From contig NC_091303.1 in assembly GCF_038502225.1 (NCBI RefSeq), positions 32,502,530 through 32,566,529 on the forward strand: 64,000 nucleotides of DNA, read 5' to 3'. The position numbers and the translations under genes are program-made. The DNA is from Cherax quadricarinatus. Its lineage: Eukaryota > Arthropoda > Malacostraca > Decapoda > Parastacidae. Below the pieces are notes generated by a model, which saw only the letters and a program-made list of their open reading frames with translations, did no database searches and was not told the DNA's origin. Shown here in pieces: positions 13,810-22,322 of the stretch. The stretch's first letter is position 1. The number at the start of each line of letters is the position of its first letter.

Positions 13810-14775
13810 CTAGTTTAAAGACCTAACAGCTCCCTCCACTGCGTTGGCCAGTGCTCCCACCCCACACCTAGATAAGTGAACCCCATCCCTGGCATACATG
13901 TCATTTCTGCCATAGAAGAGGTCCCAGTTGTCAATGAATGTTACCGCATTTTCCTTACAGTATTTGTCCAGTCAGCAATTGACACCAATTGCTCTGGACA
14001 ACCATTCATTTCCAACTCCTCTCCTTGGCAAAATGCCACATATGACAGGTTTCCCACCCTTCCTCCTAATTATCTCTATTGCTCACCTATACCTGCTAAT
14101 CAGGTCCTCACTCCTACGTCTGCCAACATCGTTGCCTCCAGCACTGAGACAGATAATAGGATTGCTCCCATTACCTCTCATGATGTCATCCAGACGGCTA
14201 ACAATATCCTTCATCCCAGCCCCAGGAAAACACACTCTCTGCCTCCTACTCCTGTCCTTCAAGCAGAATGCCCTATCCATGTACCTAATCTGGCTATCCC
14301 CAACAACAACAATGTTTTTACCTTCCTTTGCGTCGTCCGTCGTGATGCTCCGAGTAGTCGACTCACATTCGCCAGGTAGCATTACACCACTTGTAGAATT
14401 TGTCAAGACGTTCTCGATGGTCTTCGTTGGGGTTTCAAGGGATGTCTTACTCACGTCTGCCAATGCTTCTTTGGTGCTTGTTGTGGCATTCCCAGTAGAA
14501 CACTCACATTCGTCGGGTAGCACCGAGAATGGGTTGGAAGTTTCCACGGTAGTCTTCTGGTTTCTCGTTGTTTCTGCCTCTCCAACCGTTTTCTTGATCT
14601 TCAGCTTGGTTCCATGTTGCCCGGCCACTGACCAAGCTCCCCTCTTAACCTGGGGACTCACAACAGGAGGATTACTACGAATCCTCTTGTTCTCCTCCGT
14701 TAATCGCCGTATCTCCATCTTAGCAACTCTGAGCTCTTCTCTCAGCTGCTGGTAAAGTTGCTCAAGAGAGGGCAT
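13810..14775 (-). pseudogene. C1 ORF1: coiled coil plus SGNH esterase, premature stop
   Basis: Full-length frame of 321 residues, cut by one nonsense codon (TGA at 14083-14085; C2 has TCA, Ser) after residue 230. The N-terminus (LEQLYQQLREELRVAKMEIR) is a predicted coiled coil. The C-terminal half is an SGNH-hydrolase fold, with GDSQ around Ser161 and GGND around Asn215 before the stop, and the D-x-x-H block beyond it. Esterase-type ORF1 proteins are known in CR1/L2 elements. As written this copy makes only the part lacking the Asp-His block. Confidence 0.9.
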
Positions 14776-14835
14776 CCTGGTTCAGATTCACAGAGAGCAC
14801 ACAAACAGGTCTTCACAGAGCTAAGTACACGTCAA

Positions 14836-16552
14836 CTGAAACGCTTCGGCAAACCCTCCCAATTTAAGTCCACCAGAACCCCTTGATGATCAGAGAAACT
14901 TACATTCTATGCACACACAGTGCCCACCCTCACCCCCCAAGATACATAAATGCGATTAAGCCTCGCCGCATAATCACGCTTAATAAACATATGCATCACT
15001 TCCACGCTTAATAAACATATGCATCACTTCACCTACCTCCCTTCCAACATCCACTACATTCACAACTCGCAACAGATCTCCTAAAAACCCTGAAAAACCC
15101 TCCCTCTAGGCTCCACATTCTTACGTCGTACAACACAGTTCCAATCACCCCCTATAATCGTAATGCCTGGCAGTGTCTTAAATGGTAGACAAGGACGTCC
15201 CTAAAGAACCTGTTTTTAATGCTCATGTCCCCTTCTGCTGGCCCATACACCCCAATGAAACCCACCTGAACCCCACCCCACAAACCATCCACCCTAACCA
15301 CCTGCCCCTCTTCCCTTACCTCACACCTGTGCAAACAAAATGGGCTGGCTTATTTAATTAATAATGCCACACCACCTTTCAATCGTGTAGAACAACCCAT
15401 ATACACTTCATATCCAGTAATAGACAATTCACCCAAAGATTTATAATTATGTTTCTGCAGGAACACGAGATTTGGCACATATCTCCTCAGTTGAACCTCC
15501 AATACTTTACATTTACCCACTGCTTTCAACCCATTAACATTTAAAGCAAGGCACTTGAAGGTCATAATGGGGGCTTACCCTTAGGCACCCTACACTTTAA
15601 ACCCAGGCAAGAATCCCCACCCCACCCCCACACTTGCCATTACCTTCCCCTTGCACACACTCAGTATTCTTTAAGCCACCTTTACCTCTAGGCATTACAT
15701 CATGCCAAGCTTTCTTCCCAGGCATCAAAACAGCCTCACTATCAGAAATACCAGCCACCCTCTTGCAAGAGCTATGCGCCTCAATCATTGCCTTCTCCTG
15801 GGCTTCTTCCCTGTGGACCTCAACTGCCACACTCTGAACCAGCCCCTTACCACTCACTTCCTTCTCATTGAGGCCTCCCACCCCTGCCTCTACACCCACG
15901 GTATCCAAACCAGTATTGTCCACATTAGACACCGAAACATCCAGTAAGTCATGCAGGGCCTCCTGAATGGAAGCTTCCAGAACATGTTGAGCAATTGCAG
16001 GCTCCTCGCCACCCGTTGCCGACACCAAGCCAACGTCCTCACCAATTCCAGTGTCACACAATCAGGCGACAACTCCTCCTCCCTCTCCATCTCCACACTC
16101 CACGCCTCCCATGACGAAGGCTCACGTTGCGTCGCTGTTGCGCAAGTCAGCAGATCCACAGTACAAGCAGGCCTCGCCTCAGCCTCAGGTGTTCCATGTT
16201 GCGTTGGATAGCGCGCTGCTATGTGGTCGTACGCCCCACACGTGTTGCACATACGCCTCTGACCCGTGTACGTCACGTAAACCTAAGTCCAGAAGTCCTC
16301 CATCCCCACATATGATGGAATAGGATACTTCAGGGACATTTTAAGGGAAAATGTCCCTTCAGGGAAGCCATCAAGTGGCCCATCTTGCCAACAACTCAAT
16401 GTCGTCATATGAATTGTCCCATATCTTTCCAAACACATGCCGTAAATCTCTCTCATCTGCCTTAAAAGGAACGTTACACACCTTGACTCAGGTGTAGAAC
16501 CTTGACACATCGTGAAGACGGACACTAACACCAGGGGTAACCGGCTTAACCA
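14836..16552 (-). mobile_element. Tx1/L1-like LINE B1, middle segment (endonuclease and ORF1)
   Basis: Middle piece of B1 between C1 and C2. 14850-15590 is the endonuclease: FKCLALNVNGL, LVFLQKHNY, TRLKGGVALLIK and VGFIGVYGPAEGD, matching B2. 15597-16552 is ORF1, including the block TGQRRMCNTCGAYDHIAA, a CCHC-type knuckle whose last Cys is replaced by Tyr. A 28-bp tandem duplication at about 14974-15029 breaks the endonuclease frame. At 16552 the sequence meets the 5' end of C2. Confidence 0.88.
15597..16552 (-). pseudogene. B1 ORF1, central and C-terminal part
   Basis: Minus-strand blocks 16283-16552 (SLKMSLKYPIPSYV), 15890-16276 (knuckle region) and 15597-16061 (acidic, ending with the block around LMPGKKAWHDV) align in order with B2 ORF1. 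The protein is a gag-like nucleic-acid-binding ORF1 with a single CX2CX4HX4C-type knuckle, here damaged. Frames shift between blocks. The N-terminal codons lie beyond C2, at 20722-20939. Confidence 0.82.
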
Positions 16553-16556
16553 TATC

Positions 16557-16648
16557 ACAGTGGTGACAGTGTACTTAGCTCTTTGAGTGGTGACGTGTAC
16601 TTAGCTCTGTGAAGACCTGCATGTGTGCTCTCTGTGAATTGAACCAGG
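16557..16648 (+). promoter_or_regulatory. C2 5'UTR with two tandem monomers
   Basis: Two copies of a roughly 25-bp unit, GTGACxGTGTACTTAGCTCT, at about 16564-16588 and 16589-16613 precede the ORF1 ATG at 16649. C1 has one copy and C3 has eight related ones. By analogy with the 5' monomers of mouse L1 they may hold the internal promoter; that role is inference. Confidence 0.6.
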
Positions 16649-17613
16649 ATGCCCTCTCTTGAGCAACTTTACCAGCAGCTGAGAGAAGAGCTCAGAGTTG
16701 CTAAGATGGAGATACGGCGATTAACGGAGGAGAACAAGAGGATTCGTAGTAATCCTCCTGTTGTGAGTCCCCAGGTTAAGAGGGGAGCTTGGTCAGTGGC
16801 CGGGCAACATGGAACCAAGCTGAAGATCAAGAAAACGGTTGGAGAGGCAGAAACAATGAGAAACCAGAAGACTACCGTGGAAACTTCCAACCCATTCTCG
16901 GTGCTACCGACGAATGTGAGTGTTCTACTGGGAATGCCACAACGAGCACCAAAGAAGCATTGGCAGACGTGAGTGAGACATCCCTAGAAACCCCAACGAA
17001 GACCATCGAGAACGTCTTGACGAATTCTACAAGTGGTGTAATGCTACCTGGCGAATGTGAGTCGACTACTCGGAGCATCACGATGGACGATGCCAAGGAA
17101 GGTAAAAACATTGTTGTTGTTGGGGATAGCCAGATTATGTACATGGATAGGGCATTCTGCTTGAAGGACAGGAGTAGGAGGCAGAGAGTGTGTTTTCCTG
17201 GGGCTGGGATGAAGGATATTGTTAGCCGTCTGGATGACATCATGAGAGGTAATGGGAGCAATCCTATTATCTGTCTCAGTGCTGGAGGCAACGATGTTGG
17301 CAGACATAGGAGTGAGGACCTGATTAGCAGGTATAGGTCAGCAATAGAGATAATTAGGAGGAAGGGTGGGAAACCTGTCATATGTGGCATTTTGCCAAGG
17401 AGAGGAGTTGGAAATGAATGGTTGTCCAGAGCAATTGGTGTCAATTGCTGGCTGGACAAATACTGTAAGGAAAATGCAGTAACATTCATTGACAACTGGG
17501 ACCTCTTCTATGGCAGAAATGACATGTATGCCAGGGATGGGGTTCACTTATCTAGGTGTGGGGTGGGAGCACTGGCCAACGCAGTGGAGGGAGCTGTTAG
17601 GTCTTTAAACTAG
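16649..17613 (+). pseudogene. C2 ORF1: coiled coil plus SGNH esterase, one-base deletion
   Basis: 965 nt, one short of the 966 in C1. A C is missing near 16907 (GCTACCGACG against GCTACCCGACG in C1), which shifts the frame after about residue 86. The downstream frame is otherwise open to 17613. Without the deletion the numbering is coiled coil 3-30, Ser161 in GDSQ, Asn215 in GGND, and Asp297/His300 in DGVH, the SGNH catalytic blocks. The stop TAG is followed by 14 nt and the ORF2 ATG. Whether the 1-nt loss is real or an assembly error cannot be told here. Confidence 0.9.
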
Positions 17614-17627
17614 GAATAGTTAGTGGT

Positions 17628-20564
17628 ATGGGTTTTTGTGGGAAAACTGTGAAGTCTCAGGATAGTAATAAAAGTACTAGGAGAACTAGTAATAGGCAAA
17701 ATGAGGTGGATATTGGAAAGCCAGTGGCACTAATTGACAAGGACAGTAATAGGTTTAGTGGAATAACAGAAAGGAGCAGGAAGGGTAAAGAGAGAGGAGG
17801 GTCTTTAAGTATTTATTACACAAATAGTCGCAGTGCTAGGAATAAGATGGACGAGTTGAGACTAGTTGCTAGTGCAGGTAACATAGATGTATTTGCCATT
17901 ACTGAGACGTGGTTTAATTCAAAAAGTCGGAACATGCCTGCAGAATGTCACATTCAGGGTTTTAAATTGTTCCAAGTAGATAGAAGTATCGGGAAGGGGG
18001 GTGGGGTGGCATTGTATGTCCGAGATCGCTTGAACTGTTGCATAAAAACGGGTATTAAGTCTGAAGTAACACATACAGAGTCTGTTTGGATAGAATTTTC
18101 AGAGGGGCATGAAAAATTAACTAAAGGTGTGATATACCGTCCCCCAAATTTAGATAGGGACCAGGGGAGACTACTAAGGGAGGAAATTGTTAGGGCCACA
18201 AGGCACGATAATGTAGTAATTCTAGGAGACTTTAACTTTAGTCATATTGATTGGAATTTCTTTACTGGGAATTTAGAATCATACGACTTCTTAGAAGTAG
18301 TTCAGGATTGTTTTTTGAAGCAGTTTGTGACAGAACCTACAAGGGGTAATAACCTGCTTGACTTAGTTCTGGCAAACAATGAATCCCTTGTTAATAATTT
18401 AAAAGTTTCAGAGGAACTGGGTGCTAGCGACCACAAATCAATTACATTTAGAATTGAATGGAAGTATGATAGTAGGGATAACTCAGTAACAGTCCCAGAT
18501 TTTCGCTTAGCAGATTACGAAGGGCTTAGAGAACACTTATCATCTGTTGACTGGGGTAACGAAGAGAGCTATCAATATGACAGTTTTCTGAACACAATAG
18601 ATGCTACTCAAAGAATGTTTATCCCTTATAAAGAAATTAGATCAAATAGAAATGACCCAAAATGGATGAATAATAGGCTGAAATATCTACTAGGGCATAA
18701 GAAAGGAATTTATAGGCGTATCAAAAGAGGCGAGGGTCATCTTATGAATCAGTATATTGACATTAAGAGGGACATTAAAAAGGGGATAAGAAAAGCTAAA
18801 AGGGACTATGAAATTAAAGTTGCTAGGGATTCTAAAACTAACCCAAAAAGTTTTTTCCAGGTATATAGAACAAAAGTCAGAGATAAGATAGGTCCCCTTA
18901 AAAATAACTATGGGCATCTTACTGACAAAGAGAATGAAATGTGCTCGATTTTAAATAATTATTTTCTCTCGGTTTTTACACAGGAAGACACTAATAATAT
19001 TCCGGTAATTAATTTTTATAGTGGACCAGAAGAAGATAAATTATGTAACATCACAGTCACTAGTGAAATGGTTGTGAAACAGATAGACCGACTGAAGCAA
19101 AATAAGTCACCGGGTCCCGATGAGGTTTTTTCAAGGGTTCTAAAGGAATACAAAATGGAAGTCTGTGAACCATTAACTAATATTTTTAATTTATCTCTTC
19201 AAACAGGTGTAGTGTCTGATATGTGGAAGATGGCTAATGTAATTCCTATTTTTAAAACAGGGGACAAGTCGTTACCGTCAAATTACCGCCCAATAAGCCT
19301 GACCTCAATTGTAGGCAAATTACTAGAGTCAATTATAGCTCAAATTATAAGAAGCCATCTCGATAAGCATAGCTTGATTAATGATACTCAGCATGGATTC
19401 ACAAGAGGCCGGTCTTGTCTAACTAATTTATTAACTTTCTTCAGTAAAGCTTTTGAGGCTGTTGACCACGATAAAGAATTTGATATTATTTACTTAGATT
19501 TTAGTAAGGCATTTGATAGAGTTCCGCACCAAAGACTGTTGAAGAAAGTAGCAGCTCATGGCATTGGGGGAAGAGTGCTCTCGTGGATCGAATCATGGCT
19601 CACAGACAGGAAGCAGAGAGTGTCCATAAATGGGGTTAAATCCGAGTGGGGATCAGTAACAAGTGGCGTTCCACAGGGATCAGTCTTGGGCCCGTTGTTG
19701 TTTATAATATATATCAATGATCTTGATGAAGGAATTACTAGTGATATGAGCAAATTCGCCGATGACACGAAGATAGGTAGGATAATTGATTCAAACGTAG
19801 ATGTTAGGGAACTTCAGGAGGATTTAGACAAACTCTACTCTTGGTCAGAAAAGTGGCAGATGCAGTTCAATGTAGATAAATGCAAAGTTCTGAAGCTCGG
19901 GAGTGTCCATAACCCTAGCACTTATAAGTTAAATAATGTAGAACTTAGCCATACAGATTGCGAAAAGGACTTGGGGGTTATGGTGAGCAGCAACCTTAAA
20001 CCAAGACAGCAATGCCTAAGCGTACGTAATAAGGCAAATAGATTACTGGGATTTATATCAAGAAGTGTAAGCAACAGAAGTCCAGAGGTCATACTGCAGC
20101 TTTATACATCATTAGTAAGGCCTCACCTAGATTATGCAGCTCAATTCTGGTCTCCATATTACAGAATGGACATAAATTCGTTAGAAAACATTCAGCGTAG
20201 GATGACTAAATTAATACATAGCATTAGAAATCTTCCTTATGAAGAAAGATTGAAGACTCTTAAGTTACATTCACTTGTTAGACGAAGAATGAGGGGAGAC
20301 CTGATCGAAGTGTATAAGTGGAAGATAGGTATTAATAAAGGGGATATTGACAAGGTCTTGAGGATATCTCTCCAAGAGAGAACCCGCAGTAATGGATTTA
20401 AATTAGATAAGTTTAGATTTAGAAAGGACATAGGAAAGTATTGGTTTGGAAATAGGGTAGTTGATGAGTGGAACAGTCTACCTAGTTGGGTTATTGAGGC
20501 TAGGACTTTGGGTAGTTTCAAATTTATGTTGGATAAGTACATGAGTGGGAGGGGTTGGATTTGA
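17628..20564 (+). CDS. C2 ORF2: AP endonuclease / reverse transcriptase, intact
   Basis: 978 codons with no interruption. Endonuclease residues visible are Asn66 (YTNSRS), Glu93 (TETW), Asp201/Asn203 (GDFN) and Asp268-His269 (SDH). RT active site FADD is at 710-713, with [14 protein letters not shown] just upstream. The C-terminal CR1-group region runs to SGRGWI. Start chosen as the first ATG after the ORF1 stop; the same spacing of 14 nt is found in C1 and C3, which supports it and suggests termination-reinitiation. No catalytic residue is missing. Confidence 0.95.
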   Translation: MGFCGKTVKSQDSNKSTRRTSNRQNEVDIGKPVALIDKDSNRFSGITERSRKGKERGGSLSIYYTNSRSARNKMDELRLVASAGNIDVFAITETWFNSKSRNMPAECHIQGFKLFQVDRSIGKGGGVALYVRDRLNCCIKTGIKSEVTHTESVWIEFSEGHEKLTKGVIYRPPNLDRDQGRLLREEIVRATRHDNVVILGDFNFSHIDWNFFTGNLESYDFLEVVQDCFLKQFVTEPTRGNNLLDLVLANNESLVNNLKVSEELGASDHKSITFRIEWKYDSRDNSVTVPDFRLADYEGLREHLSSVDWGNEESYQYDSFLNTIDATQRMFIPYKEIRSNRNDPKWMNNRLKYLLGHKKGIYRRIKRGEGHLMNQYIDIKRDIKKGIRKAKRDYEIKVARDSKTNPKSFFQVYRTKVRDKIGPLKNNYGHLTDKENEMCSILNNYFLSVFTQEDTNNIPVINFYSGPEEDKLCNITVTSEMVVKQIDRLKQNKSPGPDEVFSRVLKEYKMEVCEPLTNIFNLSLQTGVVSDMWKMANVIPIFKTGDKSLPSNYRPISLTSIVGKLLESIIAQIIRSHLDKHSLINDTQHGFTRGRSCLTNLLTFFSKAFEAVDHDKEFDIIYLDFSKAFDRVPHQRLLKKVAAHGIGGRVLSWIESWLTDRKQRVSINGVKSEWGSVTSGVPQGSVLGPLLFIIYINDLDEGITSDMSKFADDTKIGRIIDSNVDVRELQEDLDKLYSWSEKWQMQFNVDKCKVLKLGSVHNPSTYKLNNVELSHTDCEKDLGVMVSSNLKPRQQCLSVRNKANRLLGFISRSVSNRSPEVILQLYTSLVRPHLDYAAQFWSPYYRMDINSLENIQRRMTKLIHSIRNLPYEERLKTLKLHSLVRRRMRGDLIEVYKWKIGINKGDIDKVLRISLQERTRSNGFKLDKFRFRKDIGKYWFGNRVVDEWNSLPSWVIEARTLGSFKFMLDKYMSGRGWI

Positions 20565-20716
20565 GTGGGACTTGCACATCGGAGCTTGTTTCTTGGGTGG
20601 CATTGAAAATTGGGTTGATCAAATGTTTGTTAGTGGGATGAATTGTAAAGGACCTGCCTAGTATGGGCCAACAGGCCTGCTGCAGTGTTCCTCCTTTCTT
20701 ATGTTCTTATGTTCTT
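20565..20716 (+). promoter_or_regulatory. C2 3' end: hairpin and 8-bp repeat tail
   Basis: After the stop, a conserved 3' end contains GGGCCAACAGGCCTGCTG, which can fold as a GGCC stem with an AACA loop. It is followed by TTATGTTCTTATGTTCTTAT. C1 and C3 share the hairpin and tail. Short-repeat tails after a hairpin are the RT recognition type known for CR1/L2 elements. Confidence 0.8.
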
Positions 20717-20721
20717 ATATC

Positions 20722-21110
20722 CTGGTACTTGGCCACCATGTTTTCATAAGTGCTGCTCAGCCGTAACTTGATGAAAATTCGTGCCACACCATTCAGTGAA
20801 ACACCATAAAGGTCTTCATTAGCGATGTCGTATGTGTCGGATAATATTGCCGTCAGCAACATATTGGTATTCAGGGCACTGAGCACGCCCCTCACCAGCT
20901 CCAAACAGTATTGACACGTCTGCGGCCACTCTCTGCCATGATGAAAGTGCTGTCACCTGCCACCAGGGGTTAAAGTGAAGTTCCACATACGTCCTCTCTA
21001 CCCAAGGGTCGAGAGACGAATGTGTCCTAGGACGGGAGAGAACAGGTGACATGCAGCCTGAACGAGTGTAGTTTATAAGCTCCAAACCACGTTAACTGAT
21101 TAATCAGCCC
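20722..21110 (-). mobile_element. Tx1/L1-like LINE B1, 5' segment (5'UTR and ORF1 start)
   Basis: Third piece of B1. The ORF1 ATG is at 20939 on the minus strand (MAESGRRRVNTV, against MALNSRRRINTV in B2). After a small frameshift come LVRGVLSALNTNMLL, AILSDTYDIANEDLYGVSLNGVARIFIKL and ENMVAKYQDI, matching B2 ORF1. C2 then interrupts it. The 5'UTR extends to about 21110, where an (ACT)n array begins; the exact 5' end is not certain. Confidence 0.85.
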
Positions 21111-21111
21111 G

Positions 21112-21232
21112 TTGATTCATTGCTGCTACTACTACTCCTCTTACTATTATTACTATTACTACTACAACTACTGTTATTACTATCACTACAACTGCTATTA
21201 CTACCACTACAACTGCTATTACTACTTGTGGA
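21112..21232. repeat. imperfect (ACT/ATT)n trinucleotide array
   Basis: Interrupted ACT/ATT/ACA triplets from about 21120 up to the assembly gap. It lies at the 5' end of B1, as a similar array lies at the 5' end of B2. Confidence 0.9.
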
Positions 21233-21332
21233 NNNNNNNNNNNNNNNNNNNNNNNNNNNNNNNNNNNNNNNNNNNNNNNNNNNNNNNNNNNNNNNNNNNN
21301 NNNNNNNNNNNNNNNNNNNNNNNNNNNNNNNN
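21233..21332. other. assembly gap, 100 N
   Basis: Exactly 100 N, the usual placeholder for a gap of unknown length. It separates the trinucleotide array from LINE copy A3, so continuity across it is not proven. Confidence 0.99.
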
Positions 21333-22072
21333 GACCGCAGACAGAGTATAGGCTAGGTGGACAAAGACTACAGACCTCACTCAGGGAGAAAGACCTTGGG
21401 GTGACCATAACACCGAGCACATCACCGGAGGCACACATCAACCAAATAACCGCTGCAGCATACGGGCGCCTGGCAAACCTGAGAATAGCGTTCCGATACC
21501 TTAATAATGAATCGTTCAAGACACTGTACACTGTGTATGTTAGGCCCATACTGGAGTATGCAGCACCAGTCTGGAACCCACACCTGGTCAAGCACGTCAA
21601 GAAGTTAGAGAAAGTACGAAGGTTTGCAACAAGGCTAGTCCCAGAGCTCAAGGGAATGTCGTACGAGGAAAGGTTAAGGGAAATCGGACTGACGACACTG
21701 GAGGACAGAAGGGTCAGGGGAGACATGATAACGACATACAAGATACTGGGGGGAATAGACAAGGTGGACAGAGATAGGATGTTCCAGAGAGGGGACACAG
21801 GGACAAGGGGTCACAACTGGAAGCTGAAGACTCAGACGAGTCACAGGGACGTTAGGAAGTATTTCTTCAGTCATAGAGTTGTCAGCAAGTGGAATAGCCT
21901 AGCAAGTGAAGTAGTGGAGGTAGGAACCATACATAGTTTTAAGAAGAGGTATGACAAAGCTCAGGAAGCAGAGAGAGAGAGGATCCAGTAGCGATCAGTG
22001 AAGAGGAGGGGCCAGGAGCTGAGTATCGACCCCTGCAACCACAATTAGGTGAGTACAATTAGGTGAGTACAT
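21333..22072 (+). mobile_element. LINE family A copy A3, 3' part
   Basis: Plus-strand C-terminal ORF2 sequence, open from the gap to the stop at 21989-21991. It runs through EKDLGVTITPSTSPEAHIN, VRPILEYAAPVWNPHLVKH and WNSLASEVVEVGTIHSFKK, then the shared 3' end of family A and two copies of AATTAGGTGAGTAC as tail. It is better preserved than A1 and A2. The 5' part is lost in the gap or absent. Confidence 0.9.
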
Positions 22073-22186
22073 ACACTCCCACACACAGAGCCAGAAAGAC
22101 AAACGTCAATAGCCATCTCTTGTAGACCCAAAATAAACTCGAAGCCAATTACCACGATGTCCTTGTATCTATCTACATCTATATCC

Positions 22187-22247
22187 ATCTGTCTATCTGT
22201 CTGTCTGTCTGTCTGTCTGTCTCTGTCTGTCTGTCTGTTTCTTTCTT

Positions 22248-22317
<70 letters not shown>
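22187..22317. repeat. compound (CTGT)n-(TTTC)n-(CT)n microsatellite
   Basis: CTGT tetranucleotides to about 22238, a few TTTC units, then about 70 bp of CT dinucleotides. Confidence 0.96.

Positions 22318-22322
<5 letters not shown>

Larger units (their letters stand above)
10705..14834 (-). mobile_element. CR1-like LINE C1, full length, inserted in B1
   Basis: A minus-strand dicistronic non-LTR element of about 4.13 kb, nearly identical to C2 in inverted orientation. The 5' end (14834) has one copy of the GTGTACTTAGCTC monomer. ORF1 (13810-14775) has a premature stop; ORF2 (10859-13795) is intact. The 3' end has a GGCC-AACA-GGCC hairpin and a tail of 8-bp repeats (TATGTTCT), the tail style of CR1. 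B1 sequence lies on both sides. About 0.4 kb of B1, judged against B2, is missing at the insertion site. Confidence 0.93.
16557..20716 (+). mobile_element. CR1-like LINE C2, full length, inserted in B1
   Basis: A plus-strand dicistronic element of 4.16 kb, the inverted near-twin of C1. The flanks are B1 ORF1 on both sides, with the 5-bp direct repeat ATATC at 16552-16556 and 20717-20721, a plausible short target duplication. It carries two 5' monomers, ORF1 with a 1-nt deletion, an intact ORF2, a 150-bp 3'UTR with hairpin, and an 8-bp repeat tail (TTATGTTCTTATGTTCTTAT). Confidence 0.94.

Noticed and set aside
13876..14755. plus-strand frames opposite C1 ORF1 (167 and 275 codons)
   Set aside because: Shadows of the minus-strand ORF1; the same shadows appear opposite C2 ORF1.
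7366..21110. 13-bp-type target duplication for B1
   Set aside because: ATTAAATCAAGG next to the tail and ATGAATCAACGG near the 5' end (minus strand) agree only with two mismatches and the true 5' end is unknown, so I do not claim it.
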